The notes under the pieces were generated by a model that worked only from the letters and a program-made list of their open reading frames with translations, searched no databases and was not told where the DNA came from. Both the position numbers and the translations under genes were made by a program. From an uncultured Desulfobulbaceae bacterium (GTDB lineage: Bacteria; Desulfobacterota; Desulfobulbia; Desulfobulbales; BM004), in assembly GCA_947258675.1 (NCBI GenBank), contig CAMYJP010000086.1:1-8147 (forward strand): a DNA stretch of 8,147 nt, read 5' to 3'. Positions 1 to 6,021 of the stretch are shown one piece after another. Numbering within the stretch: position 1 is the first letter of the stretch; each line of letters begins with the position of its first letter.

Positions 1-1
1 T

Positions 2-400
2 ATCCTGGGTGGCGTTATAATTAAAACTCAAAATAAAAGAGAAGGGGCATTGATTGAGATCTATCAGACCCGGTTGGGCAGTGACTATGTACCAATTGAT
101 ACCGATACATCTGAGGGAAGATTCCTGGCGCTTTATAAAGGCTTTCTGGACAATGAAATATATAGACCGGGCCGGAGAATAACCGTTGCAGGTGTACTTC
201 AGGGTGAAAAAATAATGAAACTGGACGAAATAGATTATCGCTATCCCTATATACATATTACTGAAATACATCTCTTTAAAGAAGAGCCTGCCCAGATCTA
301 TTTCACCGATCCATGGGACTATTACTCACCCTGGTATCCATATTATCCTTGGAGACAACGGTACTATCCATACAGGTCCCGTTACTGGGATTATTATTGA
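2..400 (+). CDS. Slp-family outer-membrane lipoprotein (5' end outside window)
   Basis: The frame is open from the first bases of the window, so this is the C-terminal 132 residues of a longer protein; the lipoprotein signal and lipobox would lie upstream and are not seen. A TTG at position 50 should not be taken as the start, because family sequence continues before it (GGVIIKTQN, matching the 'GGVI' strand of Slp proteins). Other Slp-like blocks follow: a 'IEIYQTRL' strand, 'GRFLALYKGFLD', 'YRPGRRITVAGVLQG' and 'YPYIHITEIHLF'. The family (E. coli Slp/YeaY) consists of lipoproteins anchored in the outer membrane; its molecular role is poorly known, though some members are starvation-induced. 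The last 30 residues are half aromatic (11 Tyr, 4 Trp) with Pro and Arg, ending in a TGA at 398-400. Slp-like proteins with Tyr/Trp/Pro tails occur in Deltaproteobacteria. The downstream neighbour is a dead gene, so no operon partner is visible. Confidence 0.82.
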   Translation: MLGGVIIKTQNKREGALIEIYQTRLGSDYVPIDTDTSEGRFLALYKGFLDNEIYRPGRRITVAGVLQGEKIMKLDEIDYRYPYIHITEIHLFKEEPAQIYFTDPWDYYSPWYPYYPWRQRYYPYRSRYWDYY

Positions 401-403
401 TAA

Positions 404-427
404 TACCATTTTGAATAGTAAATGGTA
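404..427 (+). repeat. Perfect 8-bp inverted repeat just after the Slp stop
   Basis: TACCATTT (404-411) and AAATGGTA (420-427) are exact reverse complements around an 8-base loop, starting 3 bases after the stop codon of the Slp-like gene. The position suggests a 3'-end hairpin that could protect the transcript or help end transcription. The stem is AT-rich and no T-run follows, so it is not a standard intrinsic terminator. Confidence 0.4.
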
Positions 428-559
428 ATTCATTTCCAACAAACGTTATTACGCAAACGGTACAGCATGACCAGCGCATAGTGGCACATTTCATCATCCT
501 GGATAAAAAATTTTGAATAATTATTTGTAATGATACTTATCCCTGGGAATAAGCAGGAT

Positions 560-781
560 GACAAACTCCTCAAATAGTGCTTCTCAAAGGAAGTAATCCC
601 CCTCTACTAAAGCCAGGACTCTGATGGAATACCTCGAGGCTGACTTAAACGGATGAAACAGGCAATGTGCAAACTTGGCTGGCGCTTCAGTTCAGATCGC
701 ATGGTCATTGATTACACAAAGCATTGCTATACTCCTCTAGCAGGCATATCTACTTGCCAGATGAATGCACCTTTTATATAA
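560..781 (+). pseudogene. glgP: C-terminal remnant of an alpha-glucan (glycogen) phosphorylase
   Basis: One frame reads, with stops as asterisks, KEVIPLY*SQDSDGIPRG* then LKRMKQAMCKLGWRFSS then DRMVIDYTKHCYTPLA, ending at a TAA (779-781). This follows the C-terminus of the bacterial glucan phosphorylase family (GlgP of the Thermotoga/Geobacter type): 'E-x-VIPLYY-x-RD-DG-P-R-GW-RMK-S-F-RMV-EY-Y-P'. The in-frame TGA at 641-643 falls exactly where the family has Trp (TGG to TGA), and the TAA at 608-610 falls on the second Tyr of 'YY'. A third stop, TAG, is at 575-577. Upstream of about 560 the similarity fades, and the preceding 700 or more residues, including the pyridoxal-phosphate site, are absent. 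The intact enzyme releases glucose 1-phosphate from glycogen or maltodextrin. This copy cannot make an enzyme. The family call comes from recalled conserved residues, not a search. Confidence 0.78.
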
Positions 782-782
782 C
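754..782 (+). promoter_or_regulatory. Predicted sigma-70-type promoter for the sensor kinase operon
   Basis: TTGCCA (754-759, 5 of 6 consensus -35 bases) and TATAAC (777-782, 5 of 6 consensus -10 bases) are separated by exactly 17 bases. Transcription would start near 789, giving a leader of about 44 bases before the TTG start at 833. It overlaps the last codons of the phosphorylase remnant. It is the best-spaced promoter seen in the window, although chance matches are common in AT-rich DNA. Confidence 0.5.
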
Positions 783-819
783 AATCAGATTTATATCTTT
801 GTCCCAGGATTCCATTATC

Positions 820-823
820 GGAG
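820..823 (+). promoter_or_regulatory. Ribosome binding site deciding the TTG start of the sensor kinase
   Basis: GGAG lies 9 bases before the TTG at 833. No ATG or GTG start codon lies in frame between the stop at 779-781 and this TTG, and the first in-frame ATG (902) would cut into the first membrane helix. The site therefore supports the rare TTG start. Confidence 0.55.
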
Positions 824-832
824 CGTGTCAAG

Positions 833-2338
833 TTGAAGGTAATAAAACAAAGATTAAGCCGAAAAATTCTTGCCATTCTTACTCTCGCCCTGACTTTGCC
901 CATGCTGATTATCAGCTATATATCCGCTAACCACATGGCCAACGATTTGATCCACCAGATGACTCTATTCGGTGATGTATTGGCTAATTCTGTCTATGGT
1001 GCTATTAAATACCCCATGTCTGTAGGGGATAGTACAGCAGTTACAAATCAGTTACTCGATATGGAACTGGAGGATATCGAAATCTACATCAACAATAATG
1101 AACAAGATATCATCTATTCCACCAAGAAGAATTTGATCGGCGCCAAGAATCCTTACACCTCTAATGATCAAACTGTTGGCAAGCATTTAAATGAGTTCCA
1201 GACTACAACATCTGAGGGGAAATTTACCTTTGAAAAAGTAATCAACGACCAGAAATTTCTGAATATTGTTCAAGTCATTTCCAACCAGGAAGAGTGCTAC
1301 AGATGTCATGGATCTACCAAAAAAATACTGGGCAACATTATGGTTGCTATGGCAACTGACAAAACATATCAAACAATTAGAAGCCATACTGCCAAGAACA
1401 TTCTGTTCGCCCTTGCAGGAATATGTATCATTATTGCTATTACATATGCACTGTTGATCCAATCCTTAAGCAGCCCGGTAAAGAAACTTGCCAAAGATAT
1501 GCGGGATCTCCCTGCCAAACTCCTAAATAAGGAATCTTTGCCTCAAGTCTCAACCAGAATGGATGAAATAGGTGATCTTGAAAAATCTTTCAATCAAATG
1601 GCTAAGGATTTAAAAGAAAAACGAGAGATCATTGAATTTGCAAATAATGAATTAACAAATGCCAACAAAGAACTTGAGGCTTTTGCCTACTCAGTTTCCC
1701 ACGACCTCAGAGCGCCACTCAGAAATATTGACGGTTTTTCAAAAATCCTTCTTGAAGAATACGGAGACAAACTAGACGAAAAGGGCAAACATTATCTCAC
1801 CAGAGTGAGAAATGGCACACTGAAAATGTCTGAACTGATCGACGACATACTCACTTTGTCTCGGGCCGGTAGGCAGGAACTCCGGTTGCATAAGACAAAT
1901 GCAAATCTCCTGATTAATGATGTGTTACGAGACTTTACAGAAGATATCAAACATCGGGACATTACAGTTAAGGTTGGTCAATTACCTGAAATCTTCTGCG
2001 ATTTCACCCTCATTCGAAGTGTATTTTCAAACCTGATATCCAATGCAGTCAAATATACGCACTCTGTGAAGGAGCCAAAGATACTAATAGACTTTAATAA
2101 AGACAAAAAGGCCATTTACGTAAATGACAACGGGATTGGTTTTGACATGCAATACCATGATAAAATATACCAGGTTTTCCAAAGACTTCAGTTACCAGAA
2201 GAGTATGAAGGAACTGGGATTGGTCTGGCAATTGCCAAACGGATCATGGACCGTCATCACGGGAGTATCTGGGCCGAATCTATTGCAGGACAGGGGGCTA
2301 CATTTTATGTTAAGCTACCATTGATTGATTCGGCATGA
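833..2338 (+). CDS. Membrane sensor histidine kinase with periplasmic heme c-binding (CxxCH) sensor domain
   Basis: The 501-residue protein starts at TTG. A first membrane helix (about 11-31) is followed by a periplasmic domain (about 32-187) that contains C155-Y-R-C158-H159-G, the covalent heme c attachment motif. The motif sits just before a 'GNIMVAMA' strand, as in the DUF3365-like heme sensor domains of Deltaproteobacteria. A second helix (about 188-211) leads into HAMP (about 212-265), a short coiled coil and a HisKA domain whose SVSHDLRAPLR box carries phospho-acceptor H290. The ATPase domain has an N box around N400/N404, G1 DNGIGFD (432-438) and G2 GTGIGLA (460-466), all intact, so the kinase looks active. 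The H-box and the 'QRLQLPEEYEGTGIGL' segment resemble phytochrome-class (Cph1-like) kinases, but there is no bilin-binding part. It is the first of three same-strand signalling genes, 109 bases before an Rcp1-type regulator that is its likely partner. The ligand is unknown; redox state, oxygen or NO are inferences from the heme motif. Confidence 0.9.
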   Translation: MKVIKQRLSRKILAILTLALTLPMLIISYISANHMANDLIHQMTLFGDVLANSVYGAIKYPMSVGDSTAVTNQLLDMELEDIEIYINNNEQDIIYSTKKNLIGAKNPYTSNDQTVGKHLNEFQTTTSEGKFTFEKVINDQKFLNIVQVISNQEECYRCHGSTKKILGNIMVAMATDKTYQTIRSHTAKNILFALAGICIIIAITYALLIQSLSSPVKKLAKDMRDLPAKLLNKESLPQVSTRMDEIGDLEKSFNQMAKDLKEKREIIEFANNELTNANKELEAFAYSVSHDLRAPLRNIDGFSKILLEEYGDKLDEKGKHYLTRVRNGTLKMSELIDDILTLSRAGRQELRLHKTNANLLINDVLRDFTEDIKHRDITVKVGQLPEIFCDFTLIRSVFSNLISNAVKYTHSVKEPKILIDFNKDKKAIYVNDNGIGFDMQYHDKIYQVFQRLQLPEEYEGTGIGLAIAKRIMDRHHGSIWAESIAGQGATFYVKLPLIDSA

Positions 2339-2435
2339 AATTAAAATCATCAAACATACTGCTAGAATTACTCGAGCAGAGCAAAAGTAAAAACTACAGG
2401 CACTGAGTGAAAAAGGTTTCTGAATTATAATTTTT

Positions 2436-2439
2436 GGAG
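2436..2439 (+). promoter_or_regulatory. Ribosome binding site of the Rcp1-type regulator
   Basis: GGAG ends 8 bases before the ATG at 2448 and supports that start. Confidence 0.6.
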
Positions 2440-2447
2440 ACATTCAC

Positions 2448-2885
2448 ATGCATTCTAATACAGTAAAAAATATTCTTTTGGTCGAAGATAATGCCGATGA
2501 TGCTGAACTGACCCTGCATGCCCTTAAAAGGAACAACATCTTAAATCCTATTGATATTGTAAGGGATGGCCAAGAGGCAATTGATTATCTGTATTTCACA
2601 GGGAAGTTTGCTAATTCACATCACAGCGTTCCGACTCTCATCCTCTTAGACCTCAAGTTGCCAAAAGTCGACGGGATTGAAGTACTGCGAAAAATCAAAC
2701 AGGACAATTCTTTAAAAAAAATTCCTGTTGTTATTCTAACCTCCTCTAAAGAGGAAAAAGATATTATTGAAAGCTATAACCTGGGCGTTAACAGCTATAT
2801 AAGGAAACCAGTTGATTTTGATCAGTTTGTGGATACTGTGAGGCATATCGGATATTACTGGTTGCTTTTAAACGAACATCACTAA
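2448..2885 (+). CDS. Single-domain response regulator, Rcp1 type
   Basis: The protein has 145 residues, all one receiver domain. It shows the acidic pair E13/D14 in 'LLVEDNADDAE', phospho-acceptor D68 in 'LILLDLKLPKVDG', T98 in 'VVILTSS' and K120 in 'YIRKPVD', so every receiver residue needed for phosphorylation is present. The 'RDGQEAIDYLY' segment, a loop near residues 50-61 and the 'GYYWLLLN' ending are typical of Rcp1 proteins, the partners of cyanobacterial phytochrome kinases. There is no output domain, so it must act by binding another protein or as a phosphate shuttle. It follows the phytochrome-like kinase at 833 and precedes a hybrid kinase; partnership with the former is inferred from gene order and family pairing. 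Confidence 0.92.
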   Translation: MHSNTVKNILLVEDNADDAELTLHALKRNNILNPIDIVRDGQEAIDYLYFTGKFANSHHSVPTLILLDLKLPKVDGIEVLRKIKQDNSLKKIPVVILTSSKEEKDIIESYNLGVNSYIRKPVDFDQFVDTVRHIGYYWLLLNEHH

Positions 2886-2892
2886 TAAAATC

Positions 2893-2928
2893 AGATGCTC
2901 CGATCTCAAACATAATTTGCTAGCATCT
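2893..2928 (+). repeat. Inverted repeat between the Rcp1-type regulator and hybrid kinase genes
   Basis: AGATGCT (2893-2899) and AGCATCT (2922-2928) are exact 7-base reverse complements around a 22-base spacer, starting 7 bases after the stop of the regulator gene. No T-run follows, so an intrinsic terminator is unlikely. A transcript-processing or stability hairpin in the intercistronic gap is possible. Confidence 0.3.
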
Positions 2929-2985
2929 CCCTAACTCCCTGTCGTTAAATGCAGTTATTAGAATGATTATTTTGATGAAAAAAAT

Positions 2986-4575
2986 ATGACAAATGAATTG
3001 AAGAAAATAAAAATCCTCTTCCTTGAAGACAATCCTGATGATGTAGAGCTTGAGCTTTATGAACTCCAAAAGGGTGGCTTTGATGTCATGTATTCGGTTG
3101 CCAGGAACCAAAAGGAATTTTTCCAAAATCTTAATGATTTTGATTCAGATATCATCATTGCTGATTATTCCCTTCCCGACATTACAGGCTTTGAAGCCAT
3201 TCATATCTGCAAAGAAGAAAAAATTGATGCTCCGGTTATACTGATTACCGGAATGGGGAATGAACAGGTGGTTGTAGACAGTTTAAGGGAAGGTGCTGCA
3301 GATTATATACTCAAAAAAAATATTGCCGGTTTACCAGCCAGAGTAGAAAGGGCTCTTGATATATGGGCGGATCGCAAGGCAATCCGAAAAATTGAAGTGG
3401 AAAAACAATACCTGCATCAACAGTTGCTGCATGCCCAAAAAATGGAATCTGTAGGTTTGCTTGCTGGAGGTATTGCCCATGATTTCAACAACCTGTTGAC
3501 CGGTATTATAGGATATGCCGGTTTGAGTCTGAACTTAATTCACCAAGGTTCTCCGGTTGCAGATAATCTGCAAAATATTCTGGACCTTTCCGATAAAGCA
3601 GCCAATCTTGTAAAATCATTGCTTCTGTTCAGCAGGAAAATCCCTCTGGAATTTAGCCGCCTGGACATTAATTCTTTATTAAAAAAGAATATCGATTTCA
3701 TGAAACGCATCATGGAGGAGACCATTGAAATCAAACTCCAACTCCAAGACAATCTTCCTCTGACCCAGGCTGATGAAACTCAGTTAACCCAAGTTCTGAT
3801 TAATTTAGCTGTAAATGCCAGAGATTCCATGGAAGGAGACGGCTTCATTAAATTTAAAACAGAAAAGGTCACTCAAAGCAAGTTTAACAAAAAAATGACC
3901 AGTAACGCGGCAGATGAATATATATGCATTTCAGTGTCTGATACTGGTTGCGGAATAAAAAAAGAGACCATACTAAGAATATTTGAGCCCTTTTATACTA
4001 CCAAAGAAGTTGGCAAAGGAACAGGGCTTGGGCTGGCAGTTGCCTATTCAATAATAACCGGACACGGTGGATGGATTGATGTAAAAAGTAAAGTCAGACA
4101 TGGAACAACATTTAAGGTATTCCTGCCTGTCCACGCGGCGAACCAACCAGAAATTGATTTTGATTCATCATTCCAAGAAAATGTTGATAACTTGATTCCT
4201 TCAGCACAAATTGAACAGACGATCCTTGTTGTTGAGGATGAAGACATGCTAAGGAAACTGACAATTGATATGCTTGAGAGCTTTGGTTACAGAACCATGC
4301 AGGCAAAAGACGGCCTTGAGGCCCTGGAAATTTATAAAAATAATCAGCAACAGATTGGACTGGTGTTTTCCGATATGGTTATGCCCAAGAAATCAGGTCT
4401 AGAACTTTTTCATGAAATAAAAGAACTGAACTCAAAAGCTAAATTTGTTCTGGTCACCGGATATTCACTGGACGAAATTCAAAGCAAAGTATTTCAACAG
4501 ATGGATGCCACACTGCTCAAACCTTACTCCCCGGTACAGCTGGCAGATCTCATTAGAAAAGCCCTTGCTCATTGA
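2986..4575 (+). CDS. Soluble hybrid histidine kinase, REC-HisKA-HATPase-REC
   Basis: The 529-residue protein has no membrane segment. Its first receiver (about 7-125) has E14/D15, phospho-acceptor D60 in 'IIIADYSLP', T88 and the K110/K111 pair. A helical linker (about 128-155) leads to a HisKA domain with '[14 protein letters not shown]', phospho-acceptor H165, in the NtrB/PAS-hybrid style. The ATPase domain carries N277 in '[10 protein letters not shown]', G1 DTGCGI (319-324), F-box 'FEPFYTTK' and G2 GTGLGL (345-350). A second receiver (about 412-529) has 'VVEDED', D463 in 'LVFSDMVMP', T491 and K512-P513. All catalytic residues are present. The N-terminal receiver suggests that kinase activity is gated by another kinase, and the membrane kinase at 833 is the obvious candidate. 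The ATG at 2986 has no clear Shine-Dalgarno. A four-codon ORF (2975-2989) overlaps the start as ATGA, so coupled initiation is possible. The final output is unknown because no DNA-binding domain is present. Confidence 0.92.
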   Translation: MTNELKKIKILFLEDNPDDVELELYELQKGGFDVMYSVARNQKEFFQNLNDFDSDIIIADYSLPDITGFEAIHICKEEKIDAPVILITGMGNEQVVVDSLREGAADYILKKNIAGLPARVERALDIWADRKAIRKIEVEKQYLHQQLLHAQKMESVGLLAGGIAHDFNNLLTGIIGYAGLSLNLIHQGSPVADNLQNILDLSDKAANLVKSLLLFSRKIPLEFSRLDINSLLKKNIDFMKRIMEETIEIKLQLQDNLPLTQADETQLTQVLINLAVNARDSMEGDGFIKFKTEKVTQSKFNKKMTSNAADEYICISVSDTGCGIKKETILRIFEPFYTTKEVGKGTGLGLAVAYSIITGHGGWIDVKSKVRHGTTFKVFLPVHAANQPEIDFDSSFQENVDNLIPSAQIEQTILVVEDEDMLRKLTIDMLESFGYRTMQAKDGLEALEIYKNNQQQIGLVFSDMVMPKKSGLELFHEIKELNSKAKFVLVTGYSLDEIQSKVFQQMDATLLKPYSPVQLADLIRKALAH

Positions 4576-4638
4576 TCCAAAACGCTTCATACCCGGTCTG
4601 ATCTACCTCACCTGCTGGATAACAAGATTTTTCTTTAA

Positions 4639-5580
4639 TCATTGTTTTTCCCCACTGGGTTCGTTTTCTATCCCTTTCAAAAGAACTATCATTGCAAATA
4701 ATACAACTCCCACACCCGGCATGGTTCTGACCGATGGCAAATCATTTCCCAAGATCCAATCAATAGCCAGTACAAATGTCGGATAAAAATAACTATATGC
4801 CATGACTCCGGTCGGCCCTAGATGCATGGTGGCAAACTGGGTCAGGAAAAAGGTTATTATAGTTGAAAAAACAGCAAGATACACAATTCCGTACCATACA
4901 TGAGGGGCCACAGCATGCCAATCGACAGCCTGGAGTTTAAACCCACTCAGACACAAAAGCCATATCACTCCTGTGCTTAAAACCCAAAATGTCATAACAG
5001 CCATGGATTCTTTGCGATGAAAGAGCTTGACTAAAGGAGTATAAAATCCCATCAGAAAACACCCTGCCAGAAATAAAAGATCACCATAATTTAATTCAAG
5101 AGCCATTAACCTATTCATATCCCCTTTAAAAATCACCCAGACTGCACCAACCAGACCGAACATAAGGGCCAATAGTCGATTTCGACCAAGCCGCTCACGG
5201 AGCAGAATAGCACTGTATATTCCTGAAATACCTGGAACTAAAGTAAATATCACACTGGTATTCAAGGCACTTGTATGACGTAATGATTCAAACATACACC
5301 AAAAGAAACCAACGATACTGGCACTGATGAGTGCATATCCAGTAATACTTTTTATGGAAGGAAGACTGATGCCATATTTTACATAAACAAAAGGAAAGAA
5401 GAGCACAGCAGCCAAGGTAAACCTTATCAGTGTGAGCACAGCAGGATCTAATCCTTCTGTGATCGCTGCACCTACTGTAAAAGATGTAGCAACGAGCATT
5501 GCTGCCAAAAGCATGAGGCAATGGACGCGCCAGACCGGCAGAATTTTAACAATTTTGTCTTTTTCCAAACGTCCGACCAT
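4639..5580 (-). CDS. EamA/DMT-superfamily permease
   Basis: The 313-residue protein is very hydrophobic, with about ten predicted membrane helices arranged as two EamA repeats (about 23-152 and 164-303). This is the usual length and fold of inner-membrane drug/metabolite exporters such as RhaT- or YdcZ-like carriers. Family features are 'ATSFTVGAAI' in the first helix, 'LIRFTLAAVLFFPF' in the second, and 'GDLLFLAGCFLMGFYTPLVK' opening the second repeat. The substrate cannot be read from the sequence; amino acids, nucleosides or other small metabolites are typical for the family. Start choice: ATG at 5580 gives a charged leader of about 20 residues; no strong Shine-Dalgarno precedes it, and Met23 is a possible alternative. 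The gene converges with the hybrid kinase (63-base gap) and stands alone on its strand. No regulation is evident. Confidence 0.88.
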   Translation of the reverse strand: MVGRLEKDKIVKILPVWRVHCLMLLAAMLVATSFTVGAAITEGLDPAVLTLIRFTLAAVLFFPFVYVKYGISLPSIKSITGYALISASIVGFFWCMFESLRHTSALNTSVIFTLVPGISGIYSAILLRERLGRNRLLALMFGLVGAVWVIFKGDMNRLMALELNYGDLLFLAGCFLMGFYTPLVKLFHRKESMAVMTFWVLSTGVIWLLCLSGFKLQAVDWHAVAPHVWYGIVYLAVFSTIITFFLTQFATMHLGPTGVMAYSYFYPTFVLAIDWILGNDLPSVRTMPGVGVVLFAMIVLLKGIENEPSGEKQ

Positions 5581-5724
5581 TTCTACGAGATAAGTCTTTG
5601 CTGAACTCTATTGTAAAGATGTAATTTAAAGATGAACTTCTCTGCATCAACATTTAATAATTGAACAACAAATAACAATGGGGATTTAATATATTTCAGT
5701 TTCACCCCGGAGTTGAGAGCAATG

Positions 5725-5928
5725 TCAATCTATCAAAAACATTTGTATATCTTGCCTGTTTGCTATCCCTGCTGGTATCATAAATCTTAAATGGTCATAA
5801 TCCGGAAAAGAGACAATCATAATGACATGTTGATACGTTTGGCATTCCAGCATAATCATTTCCACAATGCTCAACAATCCTTTTGCTTTGAGGAACTTAC
5901 CGATTTTTGCATCAGATAGTTTTTCTTT
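5725..5928 (-). other. Orphan 67-codon open frame of unknown nature
   Basis: A minus-strand frame reads without interruption from just after a TAA (5929-5931) to a TGA (5725-5727). Its sequence includes KFLKAKGLLSIVEMIMLEC and then SFPDYDHLRFMIPAGIANR, which has a plausible protein composition. There is no ATG in a start position with a ribosome site. An ATG at 5955 in the same frame, preceded by AGG, would reach the TAA after eight codons. It may be a gene fragment, a gene with a nonsense mutation, or chance. I do not recognise the family. Confidence 0.2.
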
Positions 5929-5984
5929 TTAAGAGCAACCCCCTTATAACACATCAGCGACCTATCTGAATCAAAAGAAAACAA

Positions 5985-6003
5985 ATTAAATAAAAGATTT
6001 AAT
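5985..6003. repeat. AT-rich inverted repeat upstream of the hybrid kinase start
   Basis: ATTAAAT (5985-5991) and ATTTAAT (5997-6003) are exact reverse complements around AAAAG, 18 bases before the ATG at 6022. This could be an operator or a leader hairpin, but AT-rich palindromes arise easily by chance in this background. Confidence 0.3.
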
Positions 6004-6021
6004 GGCACTTAAGATCGAAAT

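Larger units (their letters stand above)
5581..6021. other. Long intergenic region without a convincing gene
   Basis: These 441 bases lie between the divergent starts of the permease and the decayed hybrid kinase, so both promoters should be here. I see no promoter with two good, well-spaced boxes. TAAAGATG is directly repeated at 5614 and 5627 (13-base period) upstream of the permease. A 67-codon frame without a near start runs on the minus strand (5725-5928), and an AT-rich inverted repeat sits at 5985-6003. The kinase downstream begins abruptly with what looks like the linker that follows a PAS domain in its relatives, so part of this stretch may be the eroded 5' end of a longer gene; no PAS remnant could be recognised. 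Confidence 0.5.

Noticed and set aside
50..52. TTG as the start of the Slp-like gene
   Set aside because: Family-like sequence continues in frame upstream to the window edge, so the real start lies outside.
303..497. Minus-strand 64-codon frame with several Cys and Met
   Set aside because: It runs antisense to the Slp-like aromatic tail with no ribosome site and no family features; it looks like a shadow frame.
495..560. CATCCTG/CAGGATG inverted repeat around an AT-rich spacer
   Set aside because: The 52-base spacing and the short arms are compatible with chance; no mobile element or integration mark accompanies it.
724..930. 68-codon plus-strand open frame overlapping the kinase start
   Set aside because: It overlaps both the phosphorylase fossil and the kinase N-terminus in another frame, and its translation resembles no protein family.
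2426..2431. Perfect TATAAT upstream of the Rcp1-type regulator
   Set aside because: The -35 position holds only CTGAGT (3 of 6), and transcription would start near 2438, inside the ribosome binding site, leaving no usable leader.
4576..4638. Bidirectional terminator between the convergent hybrid kinase and permease genes
   Set aside because: No GC-rich hairpin with a flanking T-run could be found on either strand in these 63 bases.
5945..5950. TATAAC as a -10 box for the decayed hybrid kinase
   Set aside because: No acceptable -35 sequence lies 16-18 bases upstream, so the match alone is weak in AT-rich DNA.
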